14,569 nucleotides of DNA from CAZJJK01 sp964546285 (lineage in GTDB: Bacteria > Spirochaetota > Spirochaetia > Treponematales > Breznakiellaceae): the NCBI GenBank assembly GCA_964546285.1, contig CAZJJK010000087.1, positions 1-14,569 of the forward strand, in the 5' to 3' direction. Positions 6,711-14,261 of this stretch are shown piece after piece. Numbering within the stretch: the stretch's first letter is position 1; each line of letters starts with the position of its first letter. The position numbers and the translations under genes were made by a program. Below the pieces are notes generated by a model. That model had not been told where the DNA came from and made no database searches. It worked only from the letters and a program-made list of their open reading frames with translations.

Positions 6711-7474
6711 CAAAGCGCGGAAAGCTCTATATCTTTTTCCAACAACAAGATATCTAATAAAGGAACGGAAAAGACAGCGCTCTTGCCTCGCGCCTTTCCT
6801 CCAGCAAGCTCAACAGGCTCCTCCGGCAGATCAATTATAGCTTCCACGCTTCCAGCCGCTATCTCATCGGCGACAGCCTGCCCATAGGCAGCGGCGACAA
6901 TCTCAAGATATTCCGATGCTGTCAAAATTTCACCAGTGACGACAGGAGCCATAAGCGCTGTTAAATAATCCGTTATTTCAGGTGATAAGGCTAAGAGTAA
7001 GTCGGGCGCCTCCTCCCGCTTTAAACTTATCGTAAGACGCCCTCCCTTACGGCTTGCCATCCGTTCAAGATAGAAAAGCTGGGCGTTAGACCCTCTATCA
7101 TCCTTCGCGGCGGCTATAAAGCCCTCCAGGTCGCTAAAGCTAAGGCTTCCTACAACGGAACGCGAATCGGGATTTGATAAGTGTACGGAAACGACAGTTT
7201 CGGAGTTAGCGACAGAGCGACGCAATATTTCGGCATCAAGCGGATTAGGGTCTTCAGACCCTTCCGAACCGCCCAGATCTGATAGATTTCCTATTAAAAT
7301 TGTTGTACGCGGAGACATTTCAGCGCTTAGTTCTATATCGGCACTGCCATTATCACGGAGAACCATATGATAATTAGCGACGCAACCGCTTGCTAAACTC
7401 AATATCGTGACAATAGACAACAAAGCGTCCCATGGCCTAAAGGCACAGAAAACACGGAAGCTGGAAGAAGCCAA
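6704..7474 (-). CDS. Putative lipoprotein of unknown function
   Basis: The product has a hydrophobic segment ending in a good lipobox, LASGC, whose cysteine would be acylated, anchoring the protein to a membrane. I prefer the TTG at 7474 as start (256 residues, lipid-attached Cys at position 31) because GGGGG lies 5 nt before it, with the same geometry as hndA. The open frame extends to an ATG at 7543, but this has no Shine-Dalgarno sequence and would put about 53 residues before the cysteine, unusually long for a lipoprotein signal. The mature part starts with a beta-rich region containing DNGSADIELSAEMSP, somewhat like the start of LppM/DUF3153-type lipoproteins (weak impression), then alternating alpha/beta sequence without cysteines or known motifs. 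It precedes hndA on the same strand, but a separate promoter for hndA suggests no required link. Confidence 0.7.
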   Translation of the reverse strand: MASSSFRVFCAFRPWDALLSIVTILSLASGCVANYHMVLRDNGSADIELSAEMSPRTTILIGNLSDLGGSEGSEDPNPLDAEILRRSVANSETVVSVHLSNPDSRSVVGSLSFSDLEGFIAAAKDDRGSNAQLFYLERMASRKGGRLTISLKREEAPDLLLALSPEITDYLTALMAPVVTGEILTASEYLEIVAAAYGQAVADEIAAGSVEAIIDLPEEPVELAGGKARGKSAVFSVPLLDILLLEKDIELSALWE

Positions 7475-7604
7475 ATCTACCCCCAATCTGATCAAACCGA
7501 TCAAGAACAATTGCATAAAGAGAACCATGATGTTCCATAACAAAACCAGCTATAAAACGGAATCATCGGCCTTTTAACAAGGAAAGCGCTTTAGCGCCAG
7601 TCAG

Positions 7605-7632
7605 TTTCAAAGTCTCAAACCAGATATATAAT
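7605..7632 (+). promoter_or_regulatory. Candidate promoter for the acyl-CoA synthetase gene
   Basis: A perfect TATAAT at 7627-7632 follows TTTCAA (7605-7610, 3 of 6) at 16 nt. It would give a leader of roughly 240 nt before the ATG at 7878, long enough to include the 7661-7670 arm and the 7704-7730 stem-loop. The -35 match is weak. Confidence 0.35.
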
Positions 7633-7670
7633 ACCGCGAAAGCTTAAGAAAATCAGTCTATTGAGACTTT
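7609..7670. repeat. Perfect 10-bp inverted repeat, 42-nt spacing
   Basis: AAAGTCTCAA (7609-7618) and TTGAGACTTT (7661-7670) are exact reverse complements, flanking the TATAAT hexamer at 7627-7632. The arrangement suits two half-sites for a regulator that loops over the promoter, or the ends of a tiny element. Confidence 0.45.
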
Positions 7671-7703
7671 CACAAAAAACGCCTACTTACGGGAAATAAT
7701 AAT

Positions 7704-7730
7704 GGCTTTACTTACAATATAAATAAAGCC
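7704..7730. promoter_or_regulatory. Stem-loop or operator upstream of the acyl-CoA synthetase
   Basis: GGCTTTACTTA (7704-7714) pairs with TAAATAAAGCC (7720-7730) over 11 bp with one mismatch around a 5-nt loop. It cannot be a terminator of a flanking gene because both genes point away from it. It may be an operator or an mRNA leader structure about 150 nt upstream of the start codon. Confidence 0.45.
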
Positions 7731-7877
7731 ACACTACCATTTGTTCGATAAACCCAAAATTTAAAGGCTTTTAGAATGCCCCACATTCATAAACAACGCA
7801 ACCTTTTGCCCGTATCGCTGTCTAAAAGAAGAATTGACACCCTTCTGTCATTTCCATTTTTCTTCTTCGAGGTACTC

Positions 7878-9596
7878 ATGAACACAGCAGTTTCCCCCTG
7901 GTCTTTTTTAGATGAATACCGCGGCAAGGCTTTTAGCGGCGAGTGGCCAACTCTGCCAGAATTATTCCGTATAAACGCCGGCCGTCATGGCGAGCGAGCT
8001 TGCTTTACTACCTATGAGGGCAAGCGGATTTCACTGAGCTACTCTGAGGCTTTAGATAAAATTGAGGCTGTAGCCCGCTTTTTACAAAGCAAAAAAATCG
8101 GAAAAAATGACGCGGTCGCGGTCAGCGGAAAGAATTCGCCGGAATGGGCGGTAGCCTATCTTGGAGCCCTGTTCGCTGGAGCCGTGGTCGTACCAATTGA
8201 CTATCAACTAAGAAATGAGGAAATAGATAAGCTCTTAAAAACCGCTGACGTTAAGATCCTTTTCATTGATGAGGAAAAACATGATTATTACACGAAAACG
8301 GCAAATAAACTAAACGCGGTCGTCTCGCTGCGCCAAGGACTTGGCTCCTATATTTACGACCTAGACGGAAGCGAGTTTACAGCCCCAGAGCAGTCGGACA
8401 AAGACCTCGCGGCTATCCTCTTTACCTCTGGAACCACTGGCCAGCCTAAAGGGGTCATGTTGACGCATCAAAATTTTGTCGCTGATTGTTTTTTAGCGCA
8501 AGCGAACCTAACGGTTTTAACCACGGACGTGTTTTACGCCCTTCTGCCAATCCACCATTCCTATACGATGTTAGCGGTATTTATAGAAGCCATTTCCGTT
8601 GGCGCCGAGGTTGTATTTGGGAAACGTATGATCACAAAACAGATCCTAAGCGATCTAAAAGAAGCGAAAATTACCATGTTCCTAGGCGTTCCAATGCTTT
8701 TCAATAAGGTTCTAGCCGGTATCATAAGAGGGATAAAGGCGAAGGGACCATTGGTATATGGCCTTATCCGTTTTCTTATGGCGCTATCCGGTTTAATAAA
8801 AAAAGTATTCAAAGTCAATCCAGGTAAGAAATTATTCCATTCAGTCCTTGAAAAAGCCTCCCTTTCCACCATCAGAATATGTATCTCTGGCGGAGGCCCC
8901 TTAGCTCCCAGTATTTTCAAACAGTACAATCAACTGGGTATTGATTTTATTCAGGGTTATGGATTGACCGAAACATCCCCCATTCTGACGCTTAACCCGG
9001 TTGAGCATTACAAAGAAAGCTCCGTAGGCAAGATCATTCCTAGAGTGGAGATGAAAATCTTGAACCCCGATGACAGGGGCGTCGGCGAGATCGTTGTAAA
9101 AGGCCCCATGATTATGAAGGGCTATTATAATATGCCGGAAGAAACGGCTGAGGTTTTCACCGATGACGCTTGGTTCAAAACTGGCGATCTTGGTTATATG
9201 GATAGCGAAAACTATGTTTACTTGACCGGAAGAGCTAAAAATTTGATCGTCACCGAAGGCGGAAAAAACGTCTACCCGGAAGAGATTGAAAATGAATTCC
9301 AGCTCTATGACGAAATTGAACAGATTATGGTTAAGGGCTTCGCGCGAGATAAAAAAATGAAGGTGGAAGGAATAGAAGCCCTTGTTTTCCCAAACCAAGA
9401 AGCCTTTAAAGATAAAGACGGCAATAATTTACCACCAGCCATGATTAAGGACCGCATTCAAAAGATCATTGCCGAAGTAAACCAACGTCTTCTCCCATAC
9501 CAAAAGATAGAGAAATTAACCTTATTGGATAAGGCTATGGAAATGACCACCACCAAAAAGATAAAACGGATGGAAGTAACCAAGGCGGATAAATAA
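7878..9596 (+). CDS. Long-chain acyl-CoA synthetase / AMP-dependent ligase
   Basis: ANL-superfamily adenylate-forming enzyme of 572 residues, expected to activate a fatty acid with ATP to acyl-AMP and then form the CoA thioester. Core motifs are all present: the phosphate loop FTSGTTGQPKGV at 182-193, GYGLTETSP at 360-368, the TGDLG aspartate motif at 435-439, the hinge GRAKNLIVTEGGKNVYPEE at 451-469, and a lysine-rich C-terminus (TTTKKIKR) holding the likely catalytic lysine. The overall pattern resembles long-chain (FadD-like) ligases, but the chain length used cannot be read. The start at 7878 has GAGG 5 nt upstream. An in-frame ATG at 7776 would add 34 residues rich in Lys/Arg/Phe that do not look like the family. 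No fatty-acid oxidation genes are nearby, so a role in lipid synthesis or recycling of exogenous fatty acids is more likely than beta-oxidation in an anaerobe (inference). Confidence 0.92.
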   Translation: MNTAVSPWSFLDEYRGKAFSGEWPTLPELFRINAGRHGERACFTTYEGKRISLSYSEALDKIEAVARFLQSKKIGKNDAVAVSGKNSPEWAVAYLGALFAGAVVVPIDYQLRNEEIDKLLKTADVKILFIDEEKHDYYTKTANKLNAVVSLRQGLGSYIYDLDGSEFTAPEQSDKDLAAILFTSGTTGQPKGVMLTHQNFVADCFLAQANLTVLTTDVFYALLPIHHSYTMLAVFIEAISVGAEVVFGKRMITKQILSDLKEAKITMFLGVPMLFNKVLAGIIRGIKAKGPLVYGLIRFLMALSGLIKKVFKVNPGKKLFHSVLEKASLSTIRICISGGGPLAPSIFKQYNQLGIDFIQGYGLTETSPILTLNPVEHYKESSVGKIIPRVEMKILNPDDRGVGEIVVKGPMIMKGYYNMPEETAEVFTDDAWFKTGDLGYMDSENYVYLTGRAKNLIVTEGGKNVYPEEIENEFQLYDEIEQIMVKGFARDKKMKVEGIEALVFPNQEAFKDKDGNNLPPAMIKDRIQKIIAEVNQRLLPYQKIEKLTLLDKAMEMTTTKKIKRMEVTKADK

Positions 9597-9675
9597 AAAT
9601 TGATGCGGCGCTAAATTTAAGGAAACCAACATACACAGCGTTGGCGCAAGTTTTAATTGATTAGACGGACGAAAC

Positions 9676-9704
9676 CCCCCGGAGCGAGCTCCGGGGGTTT
9701 TATT
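9676..9704 (+). terminator. Rho-independent terminator after the acyl-CoA synthetase gene
   Basis: A 9-bp, almost all GC stem (CCCCCGGAG 9676-9684 with CTCCGGGGG 9689-9697) with a 4-nt loop is followed by TTTTATT. It lies 80 nt past the stop codon and ends this single-gene unit. Confidence 0.93.
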
Positions 9705-9723
9705 ATTCAGGACAAAGCTTTCA

Positions 9724-9751
9724 TTGATGAATTACAAAAAGACCCTATAAC
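9724..9751 (+). promoter_or_regulatory. Candidate promoter of the beta-repeat exported protein
   Basis: TTGATG (9724-9729, 4 of 6) and TATAAC (9746-9751, 5 of 6) are 16 nt apart, about 65 nt before the start codon at 9814. The -10 box overlaps a dyad-symmetric sequence at 9744-9773. An alternative -10, TATACT, lies a few bases further on. Confidence 0.4.
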
Positions 9752-9773
9752 ATAGTATACTATATTTTATAGG
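9744..9773. promoter_or_regulatory. Nested palindrome over the promoter (putative operator)
   Basis: A perfect 12-bp palindrome ATAGTATACTAT (9752-9763) is enclosed by CCTATAA (9744-9750) and TTATAGG (9767-9773), which are exact reverse complements with their centre offset by one base. The site overlaps the likely -10 region and transcription start, the usual position of a repressor operator. Confidence 0.45.
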
Positions 9774-9813
9774 CCTTGCGCGCGATATGGCGGGCGTGGG
9801 TCGAGGAGAGGCA

Positions 9814-10791
9814 ATGAAGCGTACTATTTTGATCGTGATCGCGGCGTTATTCGTCGCCACGTCGGCGATGGCTGATGATCTAGATTTATTGATCGCCGAT
9901 CTTCAGAGTGTGGGTATAGTAAACGCGGGAGCCCGCCCTGGCAGCTTTACCATCGACCTCAATGAGAATTTCAACGTAGATACTACGGAAACCTTTGACA
10001 AAGCCGGATTGGTGCAAACCATTTTTACCTCAATTAACGACTTTCCTGAATCCGTCCAAATTTTATTTATAAAAGCTTTTTATAGCAACTACAACATTAA
10101 CTTAGAAACCCCGGAAATATCGGAATTCATTAATAAGCTGGGCGTTATCGCTTCCGGTTTATCCAAGAAAGGTGTACACCCGCTTCAGGAGTACGGGGTT
10201 TATTATTTGCCCGATAATGCCGGTAGCAATGTAAAAACTACCGATATTGAACTATACCCGGATGGTACGATAAAGCAAATAAAGGTACAGTCCGGACGTT
10301 TCTTTGACCTGGTCCTCCCTGACGGTCAAAAAAGCCAGCCAAGAAGTGTCGCTTATGATAAGGACGGGAATATTCGCGAACTTATCTGTGACGACAGGCC
10401 AATAACGATTACAACGCCGGACAAACAAACGGTAAAAGCGGGTATAATTAGCTATAATGATAAGTTGACTATTTCCAGCTTGGCGAAATTCACGGAGGAC
10501 GCGCCAATAACGATACAATTACCGGACGGGCAACTTATAAGCAATCCGAGAACAGTCGTCTTTTCGGACAACGGAACCGTCCAGCAAGTCTATTCCTCAA
10601 AAGAAAAACCTATTTCCTGGAAATTCAAAAGGGGAGACAAGGTAATTCGCCGGTATAACAGCAATGGTTGGCGTGAGGCGATTGAGTTTTTCAATGTCGA
10701 TAAGACGGTAGACATCGTTGGCGGCATAGAATTGACCGATACGGGCGCTTTCTACAAATATTGGCAGGATCAGATTGGCGGCTATTTCTAA
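9814..10791 (+). CDS. Exported protein with four tandem beta-type repeats, function unknown
   Basis: The start at 9814 is chosen because GAGGAGAGG precedes it closely and a standard Sec signal peptide follows (MKRTILIVIAALFVATSAMA, cleavage after residue 20); an in-frame ATG at 9787 lacks a ribosome site. The product has 325 residues. After an N-terminal region with helical character (about 20-130) come four related segments starting near residues 145, 179, 212 and 248, with a period of 33-36 residues. Each has the form hydrophobic-strand, then (D)xDG/NGT(I/V)..., then a strand ending in (I)TIxLPDGQ or a variant. This suggests a repetitive beta-sheet fold in the envelope or outside. I do not recognise the family; it might bind a surface polymer or another protein. 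Its stop codon overlaps by 4 nt the stop of the convergent glycoside hydrolase gene, with no terminator between them. Confidence 0.75.
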   Translation: MKRTILIVIAALFVATSAMADDLDLLIADLQSVGIVNAGARPGSFTIDLNENFNVDTTETFDKAGLVQTIFTSINDFPESVQILFIKAFYSNYNINLETPEISEFINKLGVIASGLSKKGVHPLQEYGVYYLPDNAGSNVKTTDIELYPDGTIKQIKVQSGRFFDLVLPDGQKSQPRSVAYDKDGNIRELICDDRPITITTPDKQTVKAGIISYNDKLTISSLAKFTEDAPITIQLPDGQLISNPRTVVFSDNGTVQQVYSSKEKPISWKFKRGDKVIRRYNSNGWREAIEFFNVDKTVDIVGGIELTDTGAFYKYWQDQIGGYF

Positions 10792-13700
10792 TACGCTTCG
10801 GTAGACCGAATAAAGCGGAACCAAGCAAAATCGATATAGCTACCGGGAAGAAAAATAAAGCTGACCGTCCTAAGGCCAAAAACAGGCCTAAGACGAAATA
10901 TCGATTCGCTATAGTCGTCGGAACGAGCTAATTCGATATTTTCAATTAGCTCGTCAGCTTCTCCCAAAAAACGGAGCCGAATGGTATTAGAGCTAAGGCG
11001 GGAACGGGCGCGCACCGCTATAGCGTTTGTCCCATCAACGCCGAAATCCATTTCATCGAATTCCAATGTTACATTATTGCCTATCTTCTCAACCGCTTCA
11101 CGAGTATACGTATAACTATCCCCATAAACGCGATCGGCCTCTTTAGCTTTTAAAAGACTATACGCCTTATTCGGCTTTGAAAATATAAATCCTTTTATGT
11201 GTACCTTTTGCCTCAATACGATACAGAGTGTTGCCACTCCCTTGATTCTGCGGGAAAGCGTAAAACTCTCTTCTTGATATGTATTCCATACTGATGGTTT
11301 TTGGTAACAAGCCGTTAGTAGCTTCTCAGCCCCCGCTTGGCCAGGCAGCCCCTCCCATATTTCTATTGGTACCACATCATCATTCAAGGCAAAAATTGGG
11401 ATTGTAAGCGTATCAGAGCCAAAACGCCCAAAATCAAGGCCACGAAAGCCAATTTGGCTTTCACCAGTCCTACCCGTGGCGACACCGCGTTCATTCCCGT
11501 TTCCAAGCTCGCCCACGGAAACAGTATAAAGCCCCGCGGATACAAATTTATATGGATTTATATAAGCTGGTCCCAAACCCCTTATTTCAAATTCTAGTTC
11601 CGATATAAGACGGATAGAAGGGCCTCCATTACGCGACAGACAACGGAGCCTAAAGAAACCATCGCCCAAAGCCGTCAGCGTCGCCTCTTGGCCCTTGGTT
11701 TCCAGTTTAACAATATTTGTATCAATTCCGGCATCATCTGTCACCCGCCATTCCAGCTCTCGGTAGCTCGCGTTAGCGGGTAAAATGCGGGCTAGGACTC
11801 GGGTTTGTGGCAAACTGGGGCTTAGCGTACGATCTGCTTTACAATCCAACGCGATTCGACGAACGGGTAGTTCGGTCTCCCGTGATATATCACGCTTTAT
11901 GCGACTGGCTTTATATAAAGCGGAGACATCCTCCACCGCTGAAACTCCTTTTACGGGAGGAGCGGCTTTGGCCGTCAGTTCTAGGCGCGCTTCCGGTAAA
12001 CCCGGAGAGACAGCCGACACGATTATAGCGCCAGGCTCAGTTTTAGAGGCCACCACAGCTAAGAGCTTCCCCGAAAAAAGTCTACGGCTTATACCTTTAT
12101 ACTGATCATAATCGGTGCTATCACCGTTATCTAAACCAACTAAGCGGCCGGCGCCTGATACTGACACGCGAACCCGGTTTGTCGCGTTTTCCACCGGATT
12201 ATTTCCGGCATCCAAAGCGGAAATTTCGATAAAGCTAAGATCTCTGCCGTCAGCGGAAATAAGACTTTTATCCGGATTAAGACCAAGATAAAGCGCCTCT
12301 CCAAAAGAACGTCTAACGGCGCTAGCTATAATGTCTCCCTTTTCATCATAGGCTAAAGCCCGTAATTCGCCGGAAGAAAAAGGCAAACGCCATTCGGCAA
12401 GCAGCTTTTTTCCGGAACGTTGATCCAAAGGGACACAACCCAAAGACGAATCATTAAAAAAGAGCTCTACCCAAGGCGCGTTGGAACAGACTCTCAGGTC
12501 AATCATTTGGCCTTCATTAAAGTCCCAGTAAGGGAATATATGGACAAAAGGGTTCGTCCGATAGTCGGTCCATGCGGCGCGGTACAGGTAATAAGAGTCT
12601 TTGGGAAAGCCGCAGGTATCCACCTGACCAAAATATGAATTCTTTGTATGATAAGGAGTTGGCTCGCCGATATAGTCAAAGCCACTCCAAACAAACATAC
12701 CAGCGCAAAAATTGGTGTCGCGATCATCAATTATACATGCTTCTATGCTTTTAGCGCCCCAGCTAGTGGCACTGTTACCTAACGATGAACATTGCTCATC
12801 GTCATCGGCCAATAAGGACCGGGATGCTGGAAAATGGTAGATGCCGCGGCTTTGTACGATAGAACCAGTCTCGCTCCCGTAGATTATCCAGTCTGGATGA
12901 GCCACGTGATGAGCCGCGTAATAGTCCTCCGCGTAGTTATATCCAACAATCTTTACTAAGTCCGCGCAACGTTGAGCGTTTTCCCAAGGCATATAATTTG
13001 ATCCGATGGTTACAAACGCGTTTCCGCGAGGATCATGAAGATGCACCAGGTCCATTAATCTTTTAGCGGTAATCGCTCCTCTTATATCCGCGTGGGTATC
13101 GTATATTTCATTTCCGATGCTCCACAAAATAACGCAGGGATGATTACGATCCCGCCTTACCCAGCTGGCCACATCACGGTCAGACCATTCCGCGAAAAAC
13201 CGAGCGTAATCATAGGGCGTTTTTGGACGTTCCCACATATCGAAGGCTTCCGACACCACAAGTAAACCCAACTCATCGGCAAGCTCCATAAAAACGGAAG
13301 CGGGTGGGTTATGAGAGCAGCGAAGCGCGTTAACACCCATGGTTTTCATGATCTTCAGCTGACGTTGTATAGCCGCGCGATTAACGGCCGCTCCCAAACA
13401 GCCTAGATCGTGATGTAGGCACACGCCATGCAGCTTTATCCGCCGATCATTCAAATAAAAGCCTTGATCGCTATCGAAAGCGACAGTCCTAAAGCCAAAA
13501 ACGCTCAGATCGGCGTCTATAAGTTCACCATCCTTAAATAGTTCCGTGTTAAGCCGATATAAAATAGGGTTTTCTATATCCCAGACCGAAATCCCCTGAA
13601 CATTGATATGAATCGTATTTTTTATGGTCTTTTGATCAATAACATCCTTTGTTTCCAGGGAAGATTCTTTCGTCGCGATAGGGCGGCCTGATTGATCAAG

Positions 13701-14261
13701 AATGGTACGGCGGATCGTATAGCTGGCTAGAGCGGAGCTAAAGTTAACCCGCGCGTCCGCTATCACAGTCCAGACAGCGTCTTTCTTACGCGTAGATATA
13801 TAGATGCCCTTAGCCGCCAAATGCTCCGACGGTCTCGTTATATACCAGACATCTCTATATATTCCGGCGCCGGAATACCAGCGGGAATTGGGAGCGCGGT
13901 AACGGACCCTAAGCTCGAGTATGTTATCGCGGGGCTTAAGCGCCTCGGTTATATCGAATTCGAAGCTGGTATAGCCGTACTTCCACTCGCCTATATAACG
14001 CCCATTGACAAGAACAAGGGTATCCATATATACGCCATCGAAATAGAGGGAAACACGACTTGCGCTTTTTAAAGGTTCCAGATGGAAGTGTTTACGGTAT
14101 CTGCCTTCACTATCCGCGTACAAATTCTTAGTATCATAAATAAGCCAATCGTGGGGGACATCCACCGGCATCCAATGAACATCGGCTTCTTCCTTGGACG
14201 TGGCGGATAACGGCAGTTTAGCGAATTCCCAGCCATCATTGAACAATCGCGTCTCCGTCAT
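10788..14261 (-). CDS. Glycoside hydrolase family 2, beta-galactosidase-like, with long C-terminal extension
   Basis: The 1157-residue enzyme should release beta-linked sugars (probably galactose) from oligosaccharides by a retaining mechanism. Domain order: sugar-binding jelly roll at about 1-145; immunoglobulin-like linker at 150-260; TIM barrel at 265-570, with the RCSHNPP segment (314-320), acid/base E385 in WSIGNE and presumed nucleophile E464 in YGSE; a DUF4982-like domain at 573-650; a GH2 C-terminal Ig-like domain at 660-765 with GLDNGDSTD; an Ig/BIG2-like domain at about 798-895; and two CBM6-like beta-sandwich regions at about 900-1030 and 1060-1153. There is no signal peptide or membrane segment, so it should be cytoplasmic. 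The ATG is preceded by a seven-G run, with a 7-nt spacer, acting as Shine-Dalgarno site. The exact substrate (galactoside, glucuronide or mannoside) is uncertain; the C-terminal domain assignments are by eye. Confidence 0.92.
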   Translation of the reverse strand: MTETRLFNDGWEFAKLPLSATSKEEADVHWMPVDVPHDWLIYDTKNLYADSEGRYRKHFHLEPLKSASRVSLYFDGVYMDTLVLVNGRYIGEWKYGYTSFEFDITEALKPRDNILELRVRYRAPNSRWYSGAGIYRDVWYITRPSEHLAAKGIYISTRKKDAVWTVIADARVNFSSALASYTIRRTILDQSGRPIATKESSLETKDVIDQKTIKNTIHINVQGISVWDIENPILYRLNTELFKDGELIDADLSVFGFRTVAFDSDQGFYLNDRRIKLHGVCLHHDLGCLGAAVNRAAIQRQLKIMKTMGVNALRCSHNPPASVFMELADELGLLVVSEAFDMWERPKTPYDYARFFAEWSDRDVASWVRRDRNHPCVILWSIGNEIYDTHADIRGAITAKRLMDLVHLHDPRGNAFVTIGSNYMPWENAQRCADLVKIVGYNYAEDYYAAHHVAHPDWIIYGSETGSIVQSRGIYHFPASRSLLADDDEQCSSLGNSATSWGAKSIEACIIDDRDTNFCAGMFVWSGFDYIGEPTPYHTKNSYFGQVDTCGFPKDSYYLYRAAWTDYRTNPFVHIFPYWDFNEGQMIDLRVCSNAPWVELFFNDSSLGCVPLDQRSGKKLLAEWRLPFSSGELRALAYDEKGDIIASAVRRSFGEALYLGLNPDKSLISADGRDLSFIEISALDAGNNPVENATNRVRVSVSGAGRLVGLDNGDSTDYDQYKGISRRLFSGKLLAVVASKTEPGAIIVSAVSPGLPEARLELTAKAAPPVKGVSAVEDVSALYKASRIKRDISRETELPVRRIALDCKADRTLSPSLPQTRVLARILPANASYRELEWRVTDDAGIDTNIVKLETKGQEATLTALGDGFFRLRCLSRNGGPSIRLISELEFEIRGLGPAYINPYKFVSAGLYTVSVGELGNGNERGVATGRTGESQIGFRGLDFGRFGSDTLTIPIFALNDDVVPIEIWEGLPGQAGAEKLLTACYQKPSVWNTYQEESFTLSRRIKGVATLCIVLRQKVHIKGFIFSKPNKAYSLLKAKEADRVYGDSYTYTREAVEKIGNNVTLEFDEMDFGVDGTNAIAVRARSRLSSNTIRLRFLGEADELIENIELARSDDYSESIFRLRPVFGLRTVSFIFLPGSYIDFAWFRFIRSTEAY

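Larger units (their letters stand above)
7475..7877. promoter_or_regulatory. Divergent intergenic region with several dyad symmetries
   Basis: About 400 bp separate the preferred starts of the lipoprotein and acyl-CoA synthetase genes. It holds the 10-bp palindrome AAAGCGCTTT (7583-7592), a perfect 10-bp inverted repeat (7609-7618 with 7661-7670), an exact TATAAT (7627-7632, plus strand) and an 11-bp stem-loop (7704-7730). Both frames extend into the region (to 7543 on the minus strand, to 7776 on the plus strand), but I judge those extensions non-coding. I see no RNA gene in it. Confidence 0.5.

Noticed and set aside
7400..7435. Possible frameshift in the lipoprotein gene (an ATG in another frame just before the lipobox)
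   Set aside because: That frame stops soon after and does not join the lipobox; the main frame is continuous from signal to stop.
7776..7877. N-terminal extension of the acyl-CoA synthetase from the ATG at 7776
   Set aside because: The 34 extra residues are Lys/Arg/Phe-rich and unlike the family, and the ATG at 7878 has a well-placed GAGG. The upstream AAAGG before 7776 keeps a small doubt.
8901..9398. Open frame of 165 codons antisense to the acyl-CoA synthetase
   Set aside because: It overlaps the catalytic motifs of a clear enzyme on the other strand and its translation has no recognisable domain.
9787..9813. ATG at 9787 as start of the repeat protein
   Set aside because: No ribosome site, and it would put nine residues ahead of a textbook signal peptide that begins at 9814 just after GAGGAGAGG.
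11785..12105. Open frame of 106 codons on the plus strand inside the glycoside hydrolase
   Set aside because: It is antisense to a well-supported domain region, has no ribosome site and its translation is Arg/Ser-rich, as expected from a shadow frame.
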